A stretch of DNA of 6,632 bases, from the NCBI GenBank assembly GCA_023457615.1, contig JAEWKY010000344.1, positions 1 through 6,632 on the forward strand, written 5' to 3'. A program made the translations under genes and the position numbers. The notes beneath the pieces were generated by a model. That model was not told where the DNA came from. It saw nothing but the letters and a program-made list of their open reading frames with translations, and searched no databases. This DNA comes from Actinomycetes bacterium (lineage in GTDB: Bacteria > Actinomycetota > Actinomycetes > Actinomycetales > Microbacteriaceae). This document shows, one piece after another, positions 1 to 4,478 of the stretch (its first letter is position 1; each line of letters begins with the position of its first letter).

Positions 1-425
1 CGTCCGGCATCCCGGGCCGCCTCGCGCGCCTCGACGCGCGCCTCCCGCGCCGCCGCCGCGAGGTCGGCCTTGAGCGTGCGCATGGCGTCGTTGACCGACG
101 CCCGCACCTCGTCGGCGAGCCTGCGCACCGAGTCGCTGAACTCGCTCTCGATGCCCTCGAGCTCGGGCTCCCGCGCCTCGAGCTCGGCCCGACCGGCGTC
201 CGTGATCGCGTAGACGGTCTTGCGGCCGTCCGCGGTCTTGGTGACGAGGCCCTCCTCCTCGAGCTTGCCGAGGCGCGGGTAGATCGTCCCGGCGCTCGGG
301 GCGTACGTCCCGCCCGAGGAGTCGGTGAGCGCCTGGATGATCTCGTAGCCGTGCATCGGCCGCTCGACCAGGAGGCGCAGCAGGTACAGCCGGAGGTGTC
401 CGTGCGCGAAGACCGCGGGACTCAC
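1..425 (-). CDS. PadR-family transcriptional repressor (3' end cut by window edge)
   Basis: The visible 141 residues begin VSPAVFAHGHLRLYLLRLL and read as the winged-helix domain of PadR regulators: HGYEI at about 25-29, then YAPSAGTIYPRLGKLEEEGL at 41-60 covering the recognition helix, then a wing (DGRKTVYAIT). From about residue 85 the protein becomes a long, charged, Ala/Glu/Arg-rich helix that should form the family's C-terminal dimerisation arm; it is still open at base 1. PadR proteins are ligand-responsive repressors that bind palindromes and often control their own operon. The start is GTG at 425-423. It overlaps the TGA of the upstream DUF4097 gene in the string GTGA, and no good SD precedes it, so translation is probably coupled to that gene. 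The likely target is the pair of palindromes at 1274-1315 (inference). Family assignment is firm; the ligand is unknown. Confidence 0.9.
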   Translation of the reverse strand, partial: MSPAVFAHGHLRLYLLRLLVERPMHGYEIIQALTDSSGGTYAPSAGTIYPRLGKLEEEGLVTKTADGRKTVYAITDAGRAELEAREPELEGIESEFSDSVRRLADEVRASVNDAMRTLKADLAAAAREARVEAREAARDAG

Positions 426-1258
426 GGCGCCGGGGTCGCGTCGGCGGCCGGAGCCGTGGCGCGTGCCGCGTGCAGCACGCTCACGTCGCCGCTCACGGTG
501 TTGACGCGGAAGTCGGTCCAGCGGCCCTCGAGCACCCCGTGCTTGCCCGTGAACTTGCCCCGCACGCCGCGGATCGACGAGTCGTCGAGCTGCAGCTTGC
601 CGCTCACGGTCGAGATCGCGTAGGCGGCGGCGACGCCGGGCTCGAAGCGCGCGGTGACGTTGCCGCTCACGGTGTTGACCTTCACGAGGTCGGGGATGTC
701 GAGCAGGTCGAGATAGACCTCGCCGCTCACCCCGTCGCTCGTGAACGAGATGACGGTCCCGGTCGCCGTGATGTCGCCGCTCACGGTGTGCGCGGTGATC
801 TTGCCGTAGTGGTTCCGCGCGGTGAGCTCGCCGCTCACCGAGTTGAGCCGCAGGTCTCCGGCGATCCCGTCGGTCGTGACGTCGCCGCTCACGGTGCTGA
901 GGTCGGCCTCCTCCTGGAGCCCACTCACGAGGGCGGTCGCGCTCACGACGCCGAGCTTGAGGAAGACGTCGCGTGGCACGAGCACGCTCACGTCGGCGCG
1001 CGCGGCGCCGGGGCGGAAGTTGCGGAACACGTCGAGCCAGTTCTCCCAGGAGAGCTGCGCGTGGTCGATCTCGAGCCGGTCGCCGTCGGCGGTGATGCGG
1101 ATGTCCTTGCCGCTCACGCTGTGCACCTCGATGCGCACGACGGGCTCGTCGTGGGCGATGACGTCGACGTGCCCGGCCACGAGCCCGATCCGCAGCGAGC
1201 GGATGCCGTCGACCTCGATCGTCTTGGGCCCGTCGACGAGCCACTTCTGCTGACCCAT
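422..1258 (-). CDS. DUF4097-family (putative adhesin-like) beta-repeat protein
   Basis: The 278-residue protein has no signal peptide and no membrane segment, so it is predicted to be cytoplasmic despite the family's 'putative adhesin' label. Nine VSG motifs occur at residues 48, 111, 123, 141, 159, 177, 197, 218 and 255. Those from 123 to 177 are exactly 18 residues apart, in the pattern [T/S]VSG[D/E/N/K]-[V/L/I]-x-[hydrophobic], which fits stacked turns of a beta-helix or beta-roll. The C-terminal tail (about 265-278) is Ala/Pro-rich. I chose the ATG at 1258-1256 because GAGGAGG (1271-1265) sits six bases before it; an upstream in-frame extension to 1438 would cross the promoter and the divergent gene. 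It is first in an operon with the PadR gene, which suggests that the repressor reports on or limits this protein. Biochemical role unknown. Family call confident; function not. Confidence 0.88.
   Translation of the reverse strand: MGQQKWLVDGPKTIEVDGIRSLRIGLVAGHVDVIAHDEPVVRIEVHSVSGKDIRITADGDRLEIDHAQLSWENWLDVFRNFRPGAARADVSVLVPRDVFLKLGVVSATALVSGLQEEADLSTVSGDVTTDGIAGDLRLNSVSGELTARNHYGKITAHTVSGDITATGTVISFTSDGVSGEVYLDLLDIPDLVKVNTVSGNVTARFEPGVAAAYAISTVSGKLQLDDSSIRGVRGKFTGKHGVLEGRWTDFRVNTVSGDVSVLHAARATAPAADATPAP
488..1117 (-). repeat. Coding repeat: eight identical VSG-encoding nonamers in the DUF4097 gene
   Basis: On the plus strand the nonamer GCCGCTCAC occurs eight times inside this gene, starting at 488, 599, 662, 722, 776, 830, 884 and 1109. 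Each encodes Val-Ser-Gly with the same codons (GTG AGC GGC). A ninth VSG (residues 111-113) uses other codons. The central copies are 54 bp apart. The repeat is protein-driven, but the uniform codon choice hints at expansion by duplication, or at strong codon bias. Confidence 0.85.
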
Positions 1259-1264
1259 GGTGGG

Positions 1265-1271
1265 CCTCCTC
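1265..1271 (-). promoter_or_regulatory. Shine-Dalgarno site of the DUF4097 gene
   Basis: Read on the minus strand this is GAGGAGG, with six bases between GGAGG and the ATG at 1258. It decides the start in favour of the 278-residue form over the longer open frame reaching 1438. It lies only three bases from the proximal palindrome, so a repressor bound there would also cover the leader next to the ribosome site. Confidence 0.8.
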
Positions 1272-1273
1272 TC

Positions 1274-1315
1274 TCGCGATATATCGCGTTTGTCGAGAGT
1301 CACGATATATCGCGT
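1274..1315. promoter_or_regulatory. Paired palindromic operator, probable PadR binding sites
   Basis: Two copies of TC[G/A]CGATATATCGCGT lie at 1274-1289 and 1300-1315 and match at 15 of 16 positions. The first contains a perfect 14-bp palindrome (1275-1288, CGCGATATATCGCG). The second has a perfect 10-bp core (1303-1312) and one broken pair (1302 with 1313). Centres are 26 bp apart, about two and a half helical turns. An AT-rich palindrome in such GC-rich DNA, directly upstream of an operon that encodes a PadR protein, is best read as its autoregulatory operator. The assignment to PadR is an inference from position. Confidence 0.75.
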
Positions 1316-1330
1316 CTCGGCGGGTCGCAA
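1302..1330 (-). promoter_or_regulatory. Predicted promoter of the DUF4097-padR operon
   Basis: On the minus strand a -35-like TTGCGA (1330-1325) is followed after exactly 17 bases by TATCGT (1307-1302), which fits the actinobacterial TANNNT -10 pattern. Transcription would start near 1295, giving a leader of about 35 bases that contains the proximal palindrome and the SD. The -10 box lies inside the distal palindrome, so a bound repressor should exclude RNA polymerase. Prediction from spacing and motif only. Confidence 0.55.
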
Positions 1331-1350
1331 GCTATTCCTCGTCGCGGCGC

Positions 1351-1381
1351 TTGACCTTGACGCTGCGTCAACTTCTAACGT
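1351..1381 (+). promoter_or_regulatory. MerR-type promoter-operator of the TipAL-like gene
   Basis: A -35 TTGACC (1351-1356) and a -10 TAACGT (1376-1381) are separated by 19 bases, the long spacer typical of MerR-controlled promoters. The spacer holds a perfect inverted repeat, TTGACGC (1357-1363) and GCGTCAA (1365-1371), around a single T. An alternative -10, TCTAAC (1374-1379), would give a 17-base spacer. With the 19-base reading, transcription would begin at or within a base or two of the ATG at 1389, giving a leaderless mRNA. The layout predicts autoactivation by DNA distortion once a ligand is bound. Confidence 0.72.
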
Positions 1382-1388
1382 CGACGTC

Positions 1389-2144
1389 ATGTGGAGCATC
1401 CAGGAGATCGCGCGGCTGGCCGGCATCACGAGCCGCACCCTGCGTCACTACGACGACACGGGACTCGTGCCGCCGACCCGCCTGGGCGCGAACGGCTACC
1501 GGTACTACGACGCCGACGCCCTCGTGCGCCTGCAGCGCGTGCTGCTGTTGCGCGACCTCGGCCTGGGCATCCCGGCGATCGCCGAGGTGCTCGAGGGCGA
1601 GCGGGACGACGCGCAGGCCCTCGAGCTCCATCTGAGGTTCCTCCGCGAGGAGCAGCATCGCCTCGGCCGGCAGATCGCGAGCGTCGAGGTCACCCTCGAG
1701 ACCCTGAGAGGAGGTGAGCAACCCATGGCAGAGCAGATGTTCGACGGCTTCGACCACACGCAGTACCGCGAGGAGGTCGAGGAGCGCTGGGGCGAGGACG
1801 CCTACGCGCGGTCCGACGCCTGGTGGCGAGGCCTCGACGCCCCCGCGAGGAAGGCGTTCCAGGATGCGGCGACCGAGCTGATCGCCGCGTGGATCGAGGC
1901 GGCGGAGAGCGGCGTCGACCCCGCGAGCGACGATGCGCAAGCCGTCGCGGCGCGGCAGTACGCGTGGCTCGGCGGCATCCCCGGCACTCCCGGCAGCGAC
2001 GGCGACGGCCCGACGAAGGAGTACGTCGTCGGCCTCGGCGAGATGTACGTCGCCGACCCGCGGTTCGCGAAGAACTACGGCGGCGTCGAGGGTGCGACGT
2101 TCGTGCGCGACGCGATGCGCGTCTACGCGGAGCGCAACCTGTAG
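1389..2144 (+). CDS. MerR-family, TipAL-like antibiotic-responsive transcriptional activator
   Basis: The 251-residue protein has the two-part TipAL architecture and nearly the length of Streptomyces lividans TipAL (253). Residues 1-70 are a MerR winged helix (WSIQEIARLAGITSRTLRHY, then GYRYYD). Residues about 75-108 form the dimerising coiled coil. Residues 113-251 are a TipAS-type drug-binding domain (MFDGFDHTQYREEVEERWG, GLGEMYVADPRF). Family members bind drugs in the C-terminal domain and switch on long-spacer promoters. The ATG at 1389 has no SD and sits just after the -10 box, so initiation is probably leaderless. A strong internal SD and ATG could also make the C-terminal domain alone. 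There is no cysteine anywhere in the protein, so covalent thiopeptide capture as described for S. lividans TipA (Cys214) is not possible. No obvious target operon lies downstream; its own promoter is the evident one. Ligand unknown. Confidence 0.9.
   Translation: MWSIQEIARLAGITSRTLRHYDDTGLVPPTRLGANGYRYYDADALVRLQRVLLLRDLGLGIPAIAEVLEGERDDAQALELHLRFLREEQHRLGRQIASVEVTLETLRGGEQPMAEQMFDGFDHTQYREEVEERWGEDAYARSDAWWRGLDAPARKAFQDAATELIAAWIEAAESGVDPASDDAQAVAARQYAWLGGIPGTPGSDGDGPTKEYVVGLGEMYVADPRFAKNYGGVEGATFVRDAMRVYAERNL
1709..1717 (+). promoter_or_regulatory. Internal Shine-Dalgarno site inside the TipAL-like gene
   Basis: AGGAGGTGA, fully complementary to the usual 3' end of 16S rRNA, lies ten bases (from GGAGG) before the in-frame ATG at 1725. 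The gene's own first ATG has no SD. This site exactly at the domain border points to a second translation start. Confidence 0.7.
1725..2144 (+). CDS. Probable internal product: stand-alone TipAS-like drug-binding domain
   Basis: This nested frame starts at Met113 of the TipAL-like protein and gives 139 residues beginning MAEQMFDGFDHTQYREEVEE, close to the 144-residue TipAS made from an internal start in S. lividans tipA. It has the whole ligand-binding domain without the DNA-binding domain or coiled coil. In the Streptomyces case the short form is made in excess and sequesters the drug. Here its existence is inferred from the internal SD and the exact domain boundary. No cysteine is present, so any binding would be non-covalent. 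Confidence 0.55.
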   Translation: MAEQMFDGFDHTQYREEVEERWGEDAYARSDAWWRGLDAPARKAFQDAATELIAAWIEAAESGVDPASDDAQAVAARQYAWLGGIPGTPGSDGDGPTKEYVVGLGEMYVADPRFAKNYGGVEGATFVRDAMRVYAERNL

Positions 2145-2154
2145 AAAGAGCGCC

Positions 2155-2202
2155 CGTTAGTTGCACGCGCGCCGGTCGTCCCGGTAGCGCGTGCAACTAA
2201 CG
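2155..2202. terminator. Perfect 16-bp inverted repeat between convergent genes, probable two-way terminator
   Basis: CGTTAGTTGCACGCGC (2155-2170) is the exact reverse complement of 2187-2202. The 16-base loop can fold further through CCGG at 2172-2175 and 2181-2184. It lies 10 bp after the MerR gene stop and 13 bp beyond the stop of the minus-strand small gene, the usual place for a shared terminator. The plus side lacks a T-run. Read on the minus strand, the hairpin is followed by a modestly T-rich stretch (CTCTTTCT, 2151-2144). The arms are unusually long and perfect for a plain terminator, so a dispersed palindromic repeat is the alternative. Confidence 0.55.
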
Positions 2203-2215
2203 AACGCGGAAGGGT

Positions 2216-2323
2216 TCAGTCCCGGGTCGGGATGCGGCCGTAGCCGTCCGTCGCGACGGCGTGGAGGGTCGCGACGATCGACCAGGCGGCGATCGCGGCG
2301 AGGGAGAGGAGCAGGGCGATCAT
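2216..2323 (-). CDS. 35-residue single-span membrane protein coupled to yczE
   Basis: The protein reads MIALLLSLAAIAAWSIVATL followed by HAVATDGYGRIPTRD: one hydrophobic helix of about 20 residues and a short polar tail with a DGYGRIPTR motif. It looks like a real gene. AAGGAGGTG (2337-2329, minus strand) stands at good spacing before the ATG at 2323-2321, and that ATG overlaps the yczE stop in an ATGA, which predicts translational coupling. It would insert in the cytoplasmic membrane; topology is not clear, and by the positive-inside rule the Arg-bearing tail would face the cytoplasm. A partner or accessory role for the YczE-like protein is suggested by the coupling only. I recognise no named family. 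It is followed by the hairpin at 2155-2202. Confidence 0.78.
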   Translation of the reverse strand: MIALLLSLAAIAAWSIVATLHAVATDGYGRIPTRD

Positions 2324-2985
2324 GCGGGCACCTCCTTCTCGGGTTCCGGGAGGATGGCGCGCGGGGCGGGCTCGGGGACCCGCAGCAGCGGGAGGGTGAC
2401 GTTCACCATCGGCCCGATGAGCAGCGCGAAGGCGAGGGTGCCGATGCCGACCTGGCCCCCCAGCATCCAGCCGATCGTCAGCACGGTCACCTCGATACCG
2501 GTGCGCACGAGCCAGATCGGCCAGCCGAAGCGACCGTGGATGCCCGTCATGAGCCCGTCGCGCGGCCCCGGTCCGAGGCGCGCGCCGACGTAGAGCCCCG
2601 TAGCGAGCGCGAGCAGCGCGAGGCCTGCGGCGAAGACGAGCGCCTGCATCCACCAGACGGTCTGCTGCGGCATGAGCCACAGGCCGAGCTCGGCGGACGG
2701 CCCGATGACGACGATGTTGAGCACCGTGCCGACGCCCGGTCGCTGCCGGATCGGGATCCAGAGCAGCAGCACGACGGCGCCGACGAGGACGATGACGACG
2801 CCGATCGGCAGTCCCGTGAGCTTCGAGACGCCCTGGTTGAGCACGTCCCAGGGGGAGACGCCGATGCCGGCGCGCAGCATGAACCCGATGGCGACGCCGT
2901 AGGCGACGAGGCCCACGGCGAGCTGGACCCCGCGACGGGTCCAGAGAAGGGTGGAGGAGCGGGCCGATTGCTGCACGGTGGACAC
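2320..2985 (-). CDS. yczE: YczE/YitT-like integral membrane protein
   Basis: The 221 residues carry about six hydrophobic segments (roughly 18-36, 61-78, 86-104, 111-133, 157-175, 180-200), an Arg-containing N-terminus and a Pro/Glu-rich tail. GIGVSPWDVL (40-49) and LGPGPRDGLM (137-146) are the recognisable family signatures. The protein is an internal duplication: residues 40-104 align without gaps to 136-200, with 19 identities including P45/P141, D47/D143, GxGT and IGP. The molecular function of the YczE family is not established; transport or export is a guess. The start is GTG at 2985-2983 with GGAG four bases upstream; a second in-frame GTG three codons later is possible. It is divergent from the MocR gene, the usual yczR-yczE pairing, so control by that regulator is likely. 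Its stop overlaps the start of the 35-residue gene. Confidence 0.87.
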   Translation of the reverse strand: MSTVQQSARSSTLLWTRRGVQLAVGLVAYGVAIGFMLRAGIGVSPWDVLNQGVSKLTGLPIGVVIVLVGAVVLLLWIPIRQRPGVGTVLNIVVIGPSAELGLWLMPQQTVWWMQALVFAAGLALLALATGLYVGARLGPGPRDGLMTGIHGRFGWPIWLVRTGIEVTVLTIGWMLGGQVGIGTLAFALLIGPMVNVTLPLLRVPEPAPRAILPEPEKEVPA

Positions 2986-2995
2986 TCAACTCCGC

Positions 2996-3021
2996 AATTG
3001 GACCCCGAGCAAGGTGCCAAT
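2996..3021. promoter_or_regulatory. Candidate MocR/YczR operator in the divergent control region
   Basis: The 53-bp gap between yczE and the MocR gene holds ATTGGACC (2997-3004) and, after eight bases, GGTGCCAAT (3013-3021). Read on the opposite strands they are ATTGGACC and ATTGGCACC, an inverted pair with one inserted base. MocR regulators bind repeated sites of this sort in divergent promoters. A clear -35/-10 pair for yczE on the minus strand was not found; TTGGCA (3020-3015) is the only -35-like box. Motif-level inference. Confidence 0.45.
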
Positions 3022-3026
3022 CCTGC

Positions 3027-3032
3027 TAGCGT
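3027..3032 (+). promoter_or_regulatory. Predicted -10 box of the MocR gene (leaderless)
   Basis: TAGCGT fits TANNNT and is preceded by TGC. The ATG at 3039 follows six bases later and has no SD, so the transcript should begin at or next to the start codon. No convincing -35 box stands at 17-19 bases; TTGGAC (2998-3003) is 23 bases away and lies within the candidate operator, which suggests an activator-dependent or weak promoter. Confidence 0.5.
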
Positions 3033-3038
3033 GGCCGG

Positions 3039-4463
3039 ATGGCATCCCTCTCGGCCCGCGCGCTCGCCGCGCTCATCGTCGGCTGGCGCGACCTCGCCCA
3101 GAGCCCCGCCTACGTCGCCCTCGCCGACCGCGTGCGCCTGCTCATCCTCGACGGCCGCATCGCCCTCGGCACGCGCCTGCCCGCGGAGCGGGAGCTCGCC
3201 GCCCAGCTCGGCCTGAGCCGCACGACCGTCTCGGCCGCCTACGCCGACCTCCGCGAGAGCGGCTACCTCGACAGCCTCCGCGGCTCCGGCAGCGTCGCCC
3301 GCCTCCCCTCCCGCGGCGGCGTCGTGCCCGACGTCTTCGTCACCGACCAGCTCGACTTCAGCAAGGCCGTGCTGCCCGCCCACCCCGCGGTCGCCGACGC
3401 CGCGCAGCGCGCCGCGGCGGCCCTGCCGTCGTTCCTCGACGAGTCGGGCTTCGACGCGATGGGGCTGCGTGTCGCGCGCCAAGCCATCGCCGACCGGTAC
3501 ACGGCCCGCGGGCTGCCGACCGATCCGGACGAGGTGCTCATCACCGTCGGGGCGCAGCACGCGATCGGGCTGCTCGCCGGCACGATCCTGTCGCGCGGCG
3601 ACCGCGCGGTGATCGAATCGCCGAGCTACCCGCACGCCGTCGAGGCCCTGCGCGGTGCCGGCGCCCGCGTGGTCGCCGTGCCGGTGACGCCCGACGACGG
3701 CTGGGACGAGTCGGCGCTCGAGCAGGCCTTCCAGCGCACGAGCCCCGTGCTCGCCTACCTCATGCCCGACAACCACAACCCGACGGGCGCCTCGATGCCG
3801 CCCGCGCAGCGCGAGCGGCTCGTCGCCCTCGCCTCGGCGCAGGGCACGACGCTCGTGATCGACGAGACGATCGGCGGGCTCGAGCTCGACGGTCAGCCCT
3901 CGACGACGCCGTTCGCGACGCTCGGCCGCGCCGTCATGCTCGGCTCCCTCGGGAAGTCGGTGTGGGGCGGGCTGCGCATCGGCTGGATCCGCGCCGACCG
4001 GGAGCTCGTCCAGCGGGTGGCCCGGCACCGCTTCATGACCGACCTCGGCACGCCGATCCTCGACCAGCTCATCCTCGTCGAGCTCCTCGGCGACCTCGAC
4101 CGCATCCTCGCCGACCGGCGCGCCTACCTGCGCGCGAGCCGCGACCACCTCGCACGCCGGCTCGCCGAGCTGCTGCCCGAGTGGCGGATGCCGCCCGTCT
4201 CGGGCGGGATCGCCGCGTGGGTCAACATCGGCCTGCCGATCTCGTCGCAGCTCGTGCTCGCCGCGCGCAACGAGGGGCTCGTGATCGCCGCCGGATCGCG
4301 CTTCGGGGTCGAGGGGCTCTTCGAGCGCTTCCTGCGCATCCCGTTCACGTATCCGCCCGAGGTGATCGACCGCGGCGTGACCGCGCTCGCCGCCGCATGG
4401 CACACCGTGACCCGCACACCCGCCGCGGCCCTCGCGGGCGACGAGTTCGCGCAGGTGGTCTGA
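3039..4463 (+). CDS. yczR: MocR-type regulator (GntR helix-turn-helix fused to PLP aminotransferase domain), YczR-like
   Basis: The 474-residue length fits the MocR family. Residues 20-88 are a GntR winged helix (LPAERELAAQLGLSRTTVSA, then GYLDSLRGSGSV). Residues about 105-460 are a type-I aminotransferase fold. PLP-site residues are present: the Schiff-base lysine K306 in LGSLGKSVWGGLRIGW, N247 in NPTG, D275 in VIDETIGG and an arginine in LRIPF (R433). The position two after D275, often Tyr in aminotransferases and GabR, is Thr277. MocR proteins usually act as PLP-sensing regulators, not as enzymes. Divergence from yczE across 53 bp identifies the YczR type and points to yczE as the target. 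The ATG at 3039 has no SD and follows a -10-like box closely, so it is probably leaderless. It ends 15 bp before the convergent AfsR-like gene, with no evident terminator. The physiological signal is unknown. Confidence 0.9.
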   Translation: MASLSARALAALIVGWRDLAQSPAYVALADRVRLLILDGRIALGTRLPAERELAAQLGLSRTTVSAAYADLRESGYLDSLRGSGSVARLPSRGGVVPDVFVTDQLDFSKAVLPAHPAVADAAQRAAAALPSFLDESGFDAMGLRVARQAIADRYTARGLPTDPDEVLITVGAQHAIGLLAGTILSRGDRAVIESPSYPHAVEALRGAGARVVAVPVTPDDGWDESALEQAFQRTSPVLAYLMPDNHNPTGASMPPAQRERLVALASAQGTTLVIDETIGGLELDGQPSTTPFATLGRAVMLGSLGKSVWGGLRIGWIRADRELVQRVARHRFMTDLGTPILDQLILVELLGDLDRILADRRAYLRASRDHLARRLAELLPEWRMPPVSGGIAAWVNIGLPISSQLVLAARNEGLVIAAGSRFGVEGLFERFLRIPFTYPPEVIDRGVTALAAAWHTVTRTPAAALAGDEFAQVV

Positions 4464-4478
4464 CCGCGCCGTCGCCCC

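Noticed and set aside
488..1117. Regular repeats resembling a CRISPR array
   Set aside because: The repeated unit is nine bases inside a coding frame, keeps codon phase and has no conserved spacer-repeat structure; it reflects VSG motifs in the protein.
1257..1388. 44-residue N-terminal extension of the MerR protein from an ATG at 1257
   Set aside because: MerR proteins begin right before the helix-turn-helix, as at 1389 here. The extension translates operator and promoter DNA.
1259..1438. N-terminal extension of the DUF4097 protein to an ATG at 1438 (60 extra residues)
   Set aside because: It would cross the paired operator, the predicted promoter and the divergent MerR promoter and 5' end. 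The ATG at 1258 has a fine SD and begins the conserved part.
2155..2202. Possible integron attC site (GTTAG and CTAAC near the ends of an inverted repeat)
   Set aside because: The core sites do not fit GTTRRRY/RYYYAAC, the arms pair perfectly without the extrahelical bases of attC, and there is no cassette or integrase.
2191..3216. Plus-strand frame of 341 codons across the yczE region
   Set aside because: Its Asp/Arg/His-rich translation lacks any motif and lies opposite a membrane protein with clear family signatures.
2547..4403. Long open frames opposite or out of frame with the MocR gene (minus 2547-4403, plus 2951-4615)
   Set aside because: They are shadows caused by high GC at third codon positions: low-complexity Arg/Ala/Gly/Glu-rich translations with no family motifs. 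The 474-residue MocR frame explains the region.
4464..4478. Terminator between the convergent MocR and AfsR-like genes
   Set aside because: The 15-bp gap has no inverted repeat or T-run; nothing supportable.
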